A stretch of DNA of 64,000 nt from Competibacter sp963695105 (GTDB taxonomy: Bacteria > Pseudomonadota > Gammaproteobacteria > Competibacterales > Competibacteraceae): assembly GCA_963695105.1 (NCBI GenBank), contig CAVOGC010000010.1:62001-126000 (forward strand). The letters run 5' to 3'. Of the stretch, positions 26,643-35,655 are shown piece by piece; the stretch's first letter is position 1, and every line of letters starts with the position of its first letter. Both the position numbers and the translations under genes were made by a program. Below the pieces are notes generated by a model, which was not told the origin of the DNA, did not search any database, and saw only the letters and a program-made list of their open reading frames with translations.

Positions 26643-27808
26643 GACGATCGCTCAAGATGTTTTCTAACATGGCTTGCCAGCAATTCGGCCAATCCAACCG
26701 GCACGGCGTTTCCAAGCTGCCGCATGGTTTCGGTCCAGGAGCCATGAAACACAAAGGTGTCGGGAAACATCTGGAGTCGCGCGCTTTCCCGGACGGTCAG
26801 ATAGCGCACGCTCCCGTCCAGTTTGAGCAACATGTTTTCTCCACCGGGAACCCCATGCACGCCAGCCTTGAGGGTCTTTGCCGGTTCGTCAAGTGGGCTT
26901 CCTGTATGACCGGGGTAACCGCGCGCTCCTCCTTGAAAACGATGATTCAAATAATTTGCCGCGGTGAGAGGATTAAATTCCGGATCGGGCAGGTCGGATA
27001 TGGCATCCCTGATAGTGCGCCATGGCATCAAGATGGGCTTTTCCTTTAATTTTTCAGCCCACCGAGGGATCGATTTCATCATTTTTTTGGGGTTTGGTAT
27101 TCCATGCCGCTCCCAATACATATTGGAATGAGTCTGTTCCCAAAACAATGCCGCGTGTGAGTGCGTTGGTTCAGGAAAAGCCCATTCAATGTCCAAATCT
27201 GACCGAAACCCCACAAAAAATACTCGCTCCCGACGTTGTGGGACACCGTAATCAGCAGCATTTAAAACTCTTGTCACCAATCGATATTGCAGGTCTAGGG
27301 AACTACCATGGGTATGATGGCGCTCCAGACGGGCGAGATGATCTGGCCACTCTTCGTCCGAACGCCTTATGATTTCAGGATAAGTTAATTGCAGGCGGAT
27401 GTATTCGAAATAGCTGGCGAATCCAGTCCGCGTCAATCCCTTGACATTTTCGAAAAGAAACGCGCTTGGTCGAATTTCGCGGACAGCGCGGACCGCTTCG
27501 GGAAACATATCCCTGTGATCGCCATGGCCACGATGCTTTCCCCCAAGCGAGAATGGTTGGCAAGGCGGTCCGCCGGAAACGAGATCGATACCGCCCTCGA
27601 AAGGTCGAAAATCAACCTTCCTGACGTCACCTTCAATCAGAGGCCATTTGCATATTGGCTCCGTGCCACGAATTTGATTTTCACGAATGGTGTCACAACA
27701 ATAACGATCCCATTCAATCACGGCGGCGGTTTCAAAACCAGCGTGACTCACGCCCATGCCAAGACCACCCGCACCTGCGAAAAGCTCAATGACCTTGATT
27801 TTATTCAT
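26639..27808 (-). CDS. DNA (cytosine-5)-methyltransferase
   Basis: C5-cytosine methylase of the restriction-modification cassette, 389 aa. Motif I FAGAGGLGMG, catalytic motif IV GGPPCQPFSLGGKH, motif VI ENVKGLT, motif VIII QRRERVFFVG and motif X RQLGNAVPVGLAELLA appear in normal order, with the target-recognition region between about 240 and 310. The ATG at 27808 (MNKIKVIELFAG) is chosen over one ten codons upstream because family members begin right before motif I and AGGAG lies upstream. It overlaps the vsr stop by 8 bp and the nuclease start by 4 bp. Lower GC than the neighbourhood suggests horizontal transfer. Confidence 0.94.
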   Translation of the reverse strand: MNKIKVIELFAGAGGLGMGVSHAGFETAAVIEWDRYCCDTIRENQIRGTEPICKWPLIEGDVRKVDFRPFEGGIDLVSGGPPCQPFSLGGKHRGHGDHRDMFPEAVRAVREIRPSAFLFENVKGLTRTGFASYFEYIRLQLTYPEIIRRSDEEWPDHLARLERHHTHGSSLDLQYRLVTRVLNAADYGVPQRRERVFFVGFRSDLDIEWAFPEPTHSHAALFWEQTHSNMYWERHGIPNPKKMMKSIPRWAEKLKEKPILMPWRTIRDAISDLPDPEFNPLTAANYLNHRFQGGARGYPGHTGSPLDEPAKTLKAGVHGVPGGENMLLKLDGSVRYLTVRESARLQMFPDTFVFHGSWTETMRQLGNAVPVGLAELLASHVRKHLERSS

Positions 27809-28325
27809 CTTCGAGAAAGCTCCTGATTTTCTCCTCAAGCTTTGCGATATCGTGCAGTTCGCATTCCCATAAAATCAACATCTGCCACCCATCTTCGGTG
27901 AGCTTCTTGTGGTTTTCAAGGTCGCGCAATCGGTTGCTGTCCAACTTGGAACGCCAAAACTCCAAGCGGGATTTCGGCAGTCTCGCCAACTTACAATGTG
28001 CATCTGGATGGCGGTGCCAAAAACAGCCATGCACGAATATAACCTTGCGTCGTCTGGAAAAAACCAGATCGGGTTTACCGGGGAGATTTCCGCGATGAAG
28101 GCGATAGCGGTAACCCAAGCCATGCACGAGACGGCGGACTTTCATTTCCGGCTTGGTGTCTTTTCCATGAATCCGGCTCATCCGCTCGCTCCGAGCGGCG
28201 GGTGTCAGCGTATCCGTCCGCTGAGAAGGACCAACAGGCACGGTTTGATCGATCCAGTAGCCGACCCGAGCGTCTTCGTTTACCGCGCCCTTGCCGTTCT
28301 CGCGATCACGCTCACCTTCAGGCAT
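27801..28325 (-). CDS. vsr: Very short patch repair endonuclease
   Basis: Vsr nicks T:G mismatches that arise from deamination of 5-methylcytosine, 174 aa here. The motifs RMSRIHGKDTKPEM, LVHGLGYRYRLHRGNLPGKP with the catalytic Asp in KPDLVF, and VIFVHGCFWHRH are typical. The ATG at 28325 lies in AGATGCCTGA and overlaps the stop of the HTH gene by 8 bp, which suggests coupled translation; it leaves a non-standard N-terminal extension of about 45 residues before the family core. Its place beside a C5 methylase fits its repair role. Confidence 0.92.
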   Translation of the reverse strand: MPEGERDRENGKGAVNEDARVGYWIDQTVPVGPSQRTDTLTPAARSERMSRIHGKDTKPEMKVRRLVHGLGYRYRLHRGNLPGKPDLVFSRRRKVIFVHGCFWHRHPDAHCKLARLPKSRLEFWRSKLDSNRLRDLENHKKLTEDGWQMLILWECELHDIAKLEEKIRSFLEDE

Positions 28326-28533
28326 CTCTTGGTGTTTCTTCAAGGTCGTCGTCGGAGATGCTGGCGGCGCCACCAGCCCGCACCCAGGCATCCACATCCT
28401 CCTTCTTGAACTTCCAGAACCGCCCGACCTTATGGCCAGGCATTCCCTTGCCGCTCACCCAGGCGTACACCGTGTCCTTGCTGACACCCAGATATTCGGC
28501 GATTTCATCGACAGATAACCAGCGGTCTTGCAT
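28318..28533 (-). CDS. Small helix-turn-helix (excisionase-family) DNA-binding protein
   Basis: 71-aa protein with an HTH_17/excisionase-type fold: WLSVDEIAEYLGVSKDTVYA (helix-turn-helix) and KVGRFWKFKKEDVDAWV. Such small proteins act as excisionases or as regulators of linked genes. As first gene of the restriction-modification cassette it could be a controller, though it is not of the usual XRE-type C-protein family. The ATG at 28533 has GGA 8 nt upstream; a TTG at 28545 is an alternative. It is coupled to vsr by an 8-bp overlap. Confidence 0.8.
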   Translation of the reverse strand: MQDRWLSVDEIAEYLGVSKDTVYAWVSGKGMPGHKVGRFWKFKKEDVDAWVRAGGAASISDDDLEETPRDA

Positions 28534-28889
28534 GACGGATTCCAACAGTGGCGAGTTTGAGTAAAAATAGTAATGGTAATTGAAAGGATTGAATAGGGTT
28601 TGAACCGATTAAGAGAGATCAATTAGTATTAGCATACAGTCCAGCCCCATGGAAGCCTTCAATCTCGCCGAAATGAATACAAGTGCAACGCACCATGACA
28701 TTCCGACGAAAGCTTCGGAGATTCAGAGGCGTTTATGTACAACCTCCGGGGACGTAAGATATTGAAAAAAACCTCACCCCCGGCCCATCTCCCACGGGGA
28801 GAGGGGTTTTTGTACAGCCTTTCAGTCAAGCCGGCTGGCATGTCCGTTGCTGACGGACCCCATATCCCCTCTCAACAGGTCATCCACTT
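28534..28889. other. Intergenic region between cassette and ureG
   Basis: No gene is supported in these 356 bp. The first 220 bp are comparatively AT-rich and should contain the promoter of the restriction-modification cassette on the minus strand; none of the hexamers is good enough to name. The right part holds the inverted repeat at 28765-28811. Confidence 0.5.
28765..28811. repeat. Intergenic palindromic repeat, possible bidirectional terminator
   Basis: AAAAAAACCTCACCCC (28765-28780) and GGGGAGAGGGGTTTTT (28796-28811) form an imperfect inverted repeat with an A/T run at each end, so either strand could give a hairpin plus U tract. Near-direct repeats GTTTATGTACAACCT (28731-28745) and GTTTTTGTACAGCCT (28806-28820) overlap its borders. 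This type of CCTCACCCC...GGGGAGAGGGG sequence is a common dispersed intergenic repeat. Confidence 0.6.
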
Positions 28890-29519
28890 ATGAACCCACA
28901 ACCTCTGCGGATCGGTGTCGGCGGCCCGGTCGGCTCCGGCAAGACCGCTCTCGTTGAAGCTCTGTGCAAGGCGTTGCGCGACCGCTATCAAATCGCGGTG
29001 GTCACCAACGACATTTACACTTACGAAGACGCCCAGTTCCTCACCCGCGCCCAAGCGCTGGAACCGGAGCGGATCGTCGGGGTGGAAACCGGCGGCTGCC
29101 CGCATACCGCGATCCGCGAGGACGCCTCGATGAATCTGGCGGCGGTGGCGCAGTTGTGCGAGCGCTTTCCCGATCTGGATCTGGTGATGGTCGAATCCGG
29201 CGGCGACAATCTGAGCGCCACGTTCAGCCCGGAACTATCGGATCTTACGATCTACGTGATCGACGTGGCGGCCGGCGACAAAATCCCGCGCAAGGGCGGA
29301 CCCGGCATCACCCGTTCTGACCTGCTGGTGATCAACAAGATCGATCTTGCGCCTCATGTTGGTGCGTCGCTGGAGGTCATGGAGCGCGATACGGGTAAGA
29401 TGCGCGGCGACAAGCCGTTCGTCTTCACGAACCTTAAGACCCGGCAGGGGCTGGAGCGGGTGATCGACTTCATCGTCGAGCGGGGGATGCTCGGCGTGGA
29501 ACGCGGCCAGGCGGCTTGA
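28890..29519 (+). CDS. ureG: Urease accessory GTPase
   Basis: GTPase that delivers nickel to apo-urease with UreD/UreF/UreE, 209 aa. P-loop GGPVGSGKTALVEALC, metal-binding GGCPHTAIREDAS (Cys-Pro-His motif), and the G4-like LVINKIDLAPHVG are present at standard positions. No other urease gene lies in the window: upstream is the restriction-modification cassette and downstream the urea transporter. So the remaining ure genes must be elsewhere, or ureG was separated from them. It may be transcribed alone, since urtA has its own candidate promoter. Confidence 0.96.
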   Translation: MNPQPLRIGVGGPVGSGKTALVEALCKALRDRYQIAVVTNDIYTYEDAQFLTRAQALEPERIVGVETGGCPHTAIREDASMNLAAVAQLCERFPDLDLVMVESGGDNLSATFSPELSDLTIYVIDVAAGDKIPRKGGPGITRSDLLVINKIDLAPHVGASLEVMERDTGKMRGDKPFVFTNLKTRQGLERVIDFIVERGMLGVERGQAA

Positions 29520-29790
29520 CCCGCTGATTTCATTCCACGGGGGTCCGCGTCGTTTTTGGAGCGGGCTGACGGGTGGCGCCTTGGTTTTTTTGATGGCGTC
29601 GCCCGGTTGTTGGGCCTGCCATTCCGCACGCTTTTCCCTTGGTCACGCACCTAATCCGCTCGCCGGATGCACCTGTTTGAAACTCAGACCGCACCCTTGC
29701 GCCCGTTTTCGCCCCGCTTTACCGCGCCGATGCCCCGCCTCGCACCATTACAAGGCGCGTCCGTTTCGCCGATAACGCACAGCTCAATGC

Positions 29791-29803
29791 AATCAATTGA
29801 ATA
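29791..29803 (+). promoter_or_regulatory. Candidate IHF binding site upstream of urtA
   Basis: AATCAATTGAATA matches eight of nine fixed positions of the IHF consensus WATCAANNNNTTR. It lies 18 bp before the -24 element of the sigma-54 promoter, in an AT-rich stretch, the position at which IHF bends DNA to bring an activator to the promoter. Confidence 0.35.
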
Positions 29804-29820
29804 TTATTGATATTTATGGT

Positions 29821-29837
29821 TTGGCACGGCATTTGAT
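29821..29837 (+). promoter_or_regulatory. Candidate sigma-54 (-24/-12) promoter of urtA
   Basis: TTGGCACGGCATTTGAT fits YTGGCACGRNNNTTGCW at all fixed positions but one (A for C in the -12 element). Spacing between the -24 GG and the -12 element is correct, and the ATG of urtA is 61 bp downstream. Nitrogen-source genes including urea transporters are classic NtrC/RpoN targets, so the context supports it. Confidence 0.6.
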
Positions 29838-29897
29838 AAGGCGTCCTCCGGGTCCGCATCCGAGTGGACCGATCCATCACAACATCGAGGGCTGCGC

Positions 29898-31193
29898 ATG
29901 ACAAAGACAATGCCGAAGTTATCTCATTGGCTGCTAGCCGGCGCGCTGACGCTGGGCGCCACGCTGGCTCACGCCGCCGACACGATCAAAGTCGGTGTGC
30001 TGCACTCACTGTCGGGGACGATGGCGATCAGCGAAACCACGCTCAAGGACACCGTGCTGATGCTGATCGATGAGCAGAACAAGAAAGGCGGCCTGCTCGG
30101 CAAGAAACTGGAAGCCGTGGTGGTCGACCCGGCTTCGAACTGGCCGCTGTTCGCCGAGAAGGCGCGCGAACTCCTGCAAAAGGAGAAAGTGGCGGTGGTG
30201 TTCGGCTGCTGGACCTCGGTGTCGCGCAAATCGGTGCTGCCGGTGTTCGAGGAACTGAACGGCATCCTGTTTTACCCGGTGCAATATGAAGGTGAAGAAT
30301 CGTCGCGCAACGTGTTCTACACCGGCGCCGCCCCCAACCAGCAGGCCATCCCGGCGGTGGACTATCTGATGAACGATCTGGAGGTGGAACGCTGGGTGCT
30401 GGCGGGCACCGACTACGTCTACCCGCGCACCACCAACAAGATTCTGGAAGCCTACCTCAAGGCCAAGGGCGTCAAGGAAGAAGACATCATGATCAACTAC
30501 ACGCCGTTCGGTCATTCCGACTGGCAGTCCATCGTCGCCGACATCAAGAAATTCGGTTCCGCCGGCAAAAAGACCGCCGTGGTTTCCACCATCAACGGCG
30601 ACGCCAACGTGCCGTTCTACAAGGAACTGGGCAACCAGGGACTCTCCGCCACCGACATTCCGGTGGTCGCCTTCTCGGTCGGCGAGGAAGAACTGTCCGG
30701 CATCGATACCAAGCCGCTGGTGGGCCACCTCGCCGCCTGGAACTACTTCATGAGCATCAAGGACAAGGCCAACGATGCCTTCATCAAGCAGTGGCACGCC
30801 TTCATCAAGGACAAGAAGCGCGTTACCAACGACCCGATGGAAGCGCACTACATCGGCTTCAACATGTGGGTCAAGGCGGTGGAAAAGGCCAAGAGCACCG
30901 ATCCGGACAAGGTGATCGACGCCATGGTCGGTATCGAGTATCCCAACCTCACCGGCGGCGTGGCCAAGATGCTGCCCAACCATCATCTGACCAAGCCGGT
31001 GCTGATCGGCGAGATTCAGGCCGACGGCCAGTTCGACGTGGTGTGGAAGACCAAGGGTCTGGTGCCGGGCGACGCCTGGTCCGACTACCTGCCGGGCAGC
31101 AAGGACCTCACCGCCGACTGGTCCGACCCCAAGATCAAGTGCGGCAACTACAACACCGTCACCAAGAAGTGCTCGGGTCAGAATTACCAGTAA
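29898..31193 (+). CDS. urtA: Urea ABC transporter, substrate-binding protein
   Basis: Periplasmic receptor of the high-affinity urea transporter, 431 aa. The signal peptide (1-26, ending TLAHA-AD) is cut before DTIKVGVLHSLSGTMAISE. Type-I periplasmic binding fold of the branched-chain amino-acid/amide family, with ASNWPLFAEKARELLQ, VFGCWTSVSRKSVLPVFE and LFYPVQYEGEESS, all typical of UrtA. GAGG 7 nt upstream supports the start. First gene of urtABCDE, behind the candidate sigma-54 promoter; nitrogen limitation is the expected inducer. Confidence 0.97.
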   Translation: MTKTMPKLSHWLLAGALTLGATLAHAADTIKVGVLHSLSGTMAISETTLKDTVLMLIDEQNKKGGLLGKKLEAVVVDPASNWPLFAEKARELLQKEKVAVVFGCWTSVSRKSVLPVFEELNGILFYPVQYEGEESSRNVFYTGAAPNQQAIPAVDYLMNDLEVERWVLAGTDYVYPRTTNKILEAYLKAKGVKEEDIMINYTPFGHSDWQSIVADIKKFGSAGKKTAVVSTINGDANVPFYKELGNQGLSATDIPVVAFSVGEEELSGIDTKPLVGHLAAWNYFMSIKDKANDAFIKQWHAFIKDKKRVTNDPMEAHYIGFNMWVKAVEKAKSTDPDKVIDAMVGIEYPNLTGGVAKMLPNHHLTKPVLIGEIQADGQFDVVWKTKGLVPGDAWSDYLPGSKDLTADWSDPKIKCGNYNTVTKKCSGQNYQ

Positions 31194-31364
31194 TCCCTCC
31201 CGTCCCCTCTTGTTGATCTTCAAAAAATGATCGGGTAGCGCCAGCGCAAACCACTCCGGCGCCCCGTGCTCCCCTCCTTGGCCAAAGGGGGAAAGCCACC
31301 GATCCATTTTCGAAAGCTCATTAAAGAGGGGATTTTCCTCTCACTCCCCGATGAGAACGCCCTT

Positions 31365-32981
31365 ATGGTATCCCGCACGTCGTTTCGCGCCGGGCTGACC
31401 GGTTTTGCCCTGCTGTTGCTGACGCTCTTCGCGGCATCATCCGTCCGCGCCGCCGATGACGATGCGCTGCGGACCACTCTGACGCAACTCCGCGAAGCCA
31501 ATTTCACTGAAAAAGCCGCATTGATCGAAACCCTGGTGGGTATGGACCATCCCCGGGTCGCCGCGATCCTCGGCGCGCTGCCCGAAGGTCGCCTGTACTA
31601 CGCCGAAGAGACCGACCGAATCGTGATCGGTTTGGGCGATGGTTCCGAGATCACCATCGAGGATGCCATCACCGGTGAAGCATTGGGACAAGTCGTCAAG
31701 CGCGGCCTGGATCGCATCCGGGTTAACAATCGCCTGCGCAGCCTGATCGAAGATCGCTTGGCCAGCCTGGGATTGTCCAGCGCCGATCCTCAAGAGCGTC
31801 GGGCGGCGGTCGAAGCTTTCCTGCGCGGCCCCAACCCGGAAGGCGTTGCCCGGCTGAAGGCGCGTCTGGAGGTGGAGCCCGACAAAAAAATCCAGGGATT
31901 ATTGACGGCGGCGCTGGCACTGGTCGATCTGGCCAGTACCGATGCCGCCTTGCGCGCGCAAGCCGCCAAGGCGCTGGGCGGATGGACGCAAGTAGAGATA
32001 CGCGGCCCGTTGCTGCGGGTGGCCGCCGAAGACAGCGAGGCCACGGTGCGCGAGGCCGCCAAGGCCGCGCTGGCCAAAACCGAATTTCGTCTGCAGATGC
32101 TGGGTTGGGCGGAAACTTTGTTCTTTGGCCTGTCGCTGGGTTCGGTGCTGATTCTGGCGGCCATCGGTCTGGCCGTCACCTTCGGGGTGATGGGTGTGAT
32201 CAACATGGCGCACGGCGAATTGATGATGCTGGGCGCTTACACCACCTGGCTGACTCAGCAATATCTGCCGGTCAACTGGTCGCTGCCGGTGGCCGTGCCG
32301 CTGGCCTTTCTCGTGGCCGCGCTGGTGGGCATCGCCATCGAGCGCAGCGTGATCCGGTTTCTCTACGGCCGGCCGCTGGAAACCCTGCTGGCCACCTTCG
32401 GGATCAGCCTGATTCTGCAACAGGCGGTGCGTTCGATCTTCTCCCCACTGAACCGCTCGGTGGCGACCCCGGACTGGATGAGCGGCACGATCCTGCTCGG
32501 CCCACTGGAGGTCACGCTCAATCGCCTGGTGATTATCGGCTTCTGCATCGCGGTGTTCGCCCTGCTGTGGCTGGCCCTGCAACGTACCCGGCTGGGCTTG
32601 GAGGTGCGGGCGGTGGCGCAGAACCGGGCGATGGCGCGGGCGATGGGCGTTCGTTCGGCGCGGGTGGATGCGCTGACCTTCGGCTTGGGCAGCGGTATCG
32701 CCGGAGTGGCCGGGGTCGCGCTGTCGCAACTGACCAATGTCGGCCCCAATCTGGGGCAGAACTACATTGTGGATTCGTTCATGGTGGTGGTATTCGGCGG
32801 GGTCGGCAACCTGTGGGGCACGATGGTCGCCGGGCTGTCGCTGGGCGTCGCCAACAAATTGCTGGAACCCTGGTCCGGCGCGGTGCTGGCCAAGATCCTG
32901 GTGCTGGTGTTCCTGATCCTGTTCATCCAGAAACGCCCGCGCGGACTGTTCCCGCAGCGCGGGCGGGCGGCGGAGGTCTGA
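31365..32981 (+). CDS. urtB: Urea ABC transporter, permease UrtB
   Basis: LivH-type permease, 538 aa. A signal-like helix (MVSRTSFRAGLTGFALLLL) precedes a soluble, HEAT-like helical N-terminal region (about 35-245) characteristic of UrtB, then the membrane domain (about 250-538) with FGVMGVINMAHGELMMLGAY, TFGISLILQQAVR and VVFGGVGNLWGTMVAGLSLG. The ATG at 31365 puts the signal sequence at the N-terminus; an earlier in-frame TG-start at 31266 would add 33 charged residues. The 171-bp gap before it contains a small CCCCT...AGGGG hairpin but no good terminator, so read-through from urtA is likely. Confidence 0.95.
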   Translation: MVSRTSFRAGLTGFALLLLTLFAASSVRAADDDALRTTLTQLREANFTEKAALIETLVGMDHPRVAAILGALPEGRLYYAEETDRIVIGLGDGSEITIEDAITGEALGQVVKRGLDRIRVNNRLRSLIEDRLASLGLSSADPQERRAAVEAFLRGPNPEGVARLKARLEVEPDKKIQGLLTAALALVDLASTDAALRAQAAKALGGWTQVEIRGPLLRVAAEDSEATVREAAKAALAKTEFRLQMLGWAETLFFGLSLGSVLILAAIGLAVTFGVMGVINMAHGELMMLGAYTTWLTQQYLPVNWSLPVAVPLAFLVAALVGIAIERSVIRFLYGRPLETLLATFGISLILQQAVRSIFSPLNRSVATPDWMSGTILLGPLEVTLNRLVIIGFCIAVFALLWLALQRTRLGLEVRAVAQNRAMARAMGVRSARVDALTFGLGSGIAGVAGVALSQLTNVGPNLGQNYIVDSFMVVVFGGVGNLWGTMVAGLSLGVANKLLEPWSGAVLAKILVLVFLILFIQKRPRGLFPQRGRAAEV

Positions 32982-32985
32982 AATC

Positions 32986-34070
32986 ATGCGTTTCCCTCCC
33001 TGGCTTGTCTCCGACCGTGCCGGACTGGTGTTGCTGGCCGTGCTGGCCATCCTCGGCATCGTTGTTCCGGTTCTCAATCTGCTGGCGCCACCCGATCACC
33101 CGCTGCATCTGACCGCTTATACCGTCACCCTGCTCGGCAAATATCTCTGCTACGCGCTGCTGGCGGTGTCCATCGATCTGGTGTGGGGCTACATGGGTAT
33201 CCTCAGCCTGGGCCACGCCGCCTTTTTCGCCCTGGGCGGTTACTGTTTCGGCATGTACCTGATGCGGCAGATCGGGACGCGCGGGGTCTACGGCGATCCG
33301 CTGTTGCCCGATTTCATGGTGTTTCTGAACTGGTCGGAGCTGCCCTGGTATTGGCATGGCTTCGACAGCTTCGGGTTCGCGGCGCTGATGGTGCTGGTCG
33401 TGCCCGGTCTGCTGGCTTTCGTGTTCGGCTGGTTCGCCTTCCGCTCGCGGGTGTCGGGAGTCTACCTGTCGATCATCACCCAGGCGCTGACCTACGCGCT
33501 GATGCTGGCCTTCTTCCGCAACGAGATGGGCTTCGGTGGCAACAACGGCCTGACCGACTTCAAGGATGTGCTTGGCTTCCCGCTGCATGCCGACGGAACC
33601 CGCATCGTGTTGTTCGCACTGTCGGCCCTGGCGCTGGCCGGCGGTTATCTTTTGTGCCGCTGGCTGGTCTCGACCCGAATGGGCCGGGTGCTGGTGGCGA
33701 TCCGCGACAGCGAGGACCGCGCCCGCTTTCTCGGCTACCGGGTGGAACGGGTCAAGGCGCTGGTGTTCACCCTGTCGGCGATGCTGGCCGCGGTGGCCGG
33801 GGCGCTGTACGTGCCGCAGGTCGGCATCATCAATCCCGGTGAATTCGCGCCGCTGAATTCCATCGAGGCGGTGATCTGGGTGGCGGTCGGCGGGCGCGGT
33901 ACGCTGGTTGGCGCGGTGATCGGCGCGGTGCTGGTCAACTACGCCAAAACCTGGTTGACCGGCGCCTTGCCGGAAGTCTGGCTGTTCGCCCTGGGCGGAT
34001 TGTTCGTGGCGGTCACGGTGTTATTGCCCTACGGTTTAATCGGCTTGCTGCGGCGCAAGGAGAAGACGGC

Positions 34071-34074
<4 letters not shown>
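32986..34074 (+). CDS. urtC: Urea ABC transporter, permease UrtC
   Basis: LivM-type second permease, 362 aa, eight to ten hydrophobic segments. Signatures: YALLAVSIDLVWGYMGILSL, GHAAFFALGGYCFGMYLM, GNNGLTDFKD, SEDRARFLGYRVERVKALVF and VAVGGRGTLVGAVIGAVLV. It starts 4 bp after urtB and its stop overlaps the urtD start (ATGA). Confidence 0.96.
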
Positions 34075-34877
<803 letters not shown>

Positions 34878-34891
<14 letters not shown>

Positions 34892-35648
34892 CGGTCTGAA
34901 CCAGTATTACGGCGAATCCCATACCCTGTGGGATCTGGGGCTGGAGGTGCCGGAAGGCGCGGTGATCAGCCTGATGGGCCGCAACGGCGTGGGCAAGACC
35001 ACGCTGCTGAAGTGCCTGATGGGCTTGCTGCCGATCCGCTCCGGCCAAATCACTTTCGCCGGCGAAGATCTGAGTCGTCTGCCGGCGGAGCGACGGGCGC
35101 CGCTCGGCATCGGCTACGTGCCGCAGGGCCGGCAGATCTTTCCGCTGCTGACCGTCGAGGAAAACCTGAAAATCGGCCTGGCGGCCAATCCCCGCCGCTT
35201 GCGACGCATCCCGGAATTGATTTTCGAGATGTTCCCGGTGCTCAAGACCATGCTCAAGCGACGCGGCGGCGACCTGTCGGGCGGGCAGCAGCAGCAACTG
35301 GCCATCGGCCGTGCCCTGGTGCTGGAGCCGCGCCTGTTGATTCTCGACGAACCCACCGAGGGCATTCAGCCCAACGTGGTCCGGGAAATCGGCCGGGTGA
35401 TTCGCCGGCTGAATCAGGAGCAGCTCGACCGAACCCGCGAGCAGGCCACCATCGTTCGAGAAATCGGCCTGGCGGTCCAGCGGCTCAATCAGGAACAGGG
35501 CATGACCGTGCTGTTGGTGGAACAGAAGCTGCCGTTCGCGCGCTGGGTCGCTCAGCAATTTTGCATTGTCGACAAGGGCCGGGCGGTGGCGACCGGAGCG
35601 ATTGCCGATTTGAACGACGACTTGGTGCGGCAATATTTGACGGTGTGA
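34878..35648 (+). CDS. urtE: Urea ABC transporter ATPase UrtE with internal duplication
   Basis: LivF-type ATPase, 256 aa; UrtE is usually about 230. Walker A GRNGVGKTT (35-43), signature LSGGQQQQLAIGRAL, Walker B LLILDEPTEGIQPNVV and the switch motif TVLLVEQKLPFAR are intact. The extra length is a 25-residue tandem repeat after the D-loop: REIGRVIRRLNQEQ followed by REIGLAVQRLNQEQ. The first 35 residues include YYGESHTLWDLGLEVPEGAV. It begins inside the urtD end (14-bp overlap) and closes the operon 7 bp before the convergent degV-like gene. Confidence 0.95.
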
Positions 35649-35655
35649 ACGGGAT

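Larger units (their letters stand above)
29520..29897. other. Regulatory region between ureG and urtA
   Basis: These 378 bp hold no supported gene. The last 110 bp become AT-rich and carry a candidate IHF site (29791-29803) and a sigma-54 promoter (29821-29837). GC-rich sequence before that has no clear terminator for ureG. Confidence 0.6.

Noticed and set aside
25977..28533. Avoidance of CCGCGG as proof of the nuclease specificity
   Set aside because: The hexamer is present at several places in the window (for example near 1817 and 8533), so no depletion is visible by eye, and specificity cannot be argued this way.
29742..29758. GCACCATTACAAGGCGC as an NtrC site upstream of urtA
   Set aside because: The half-sites are 2 bp too far apart and the second half has a mismatch, so it does not meet the NtrC consensus.
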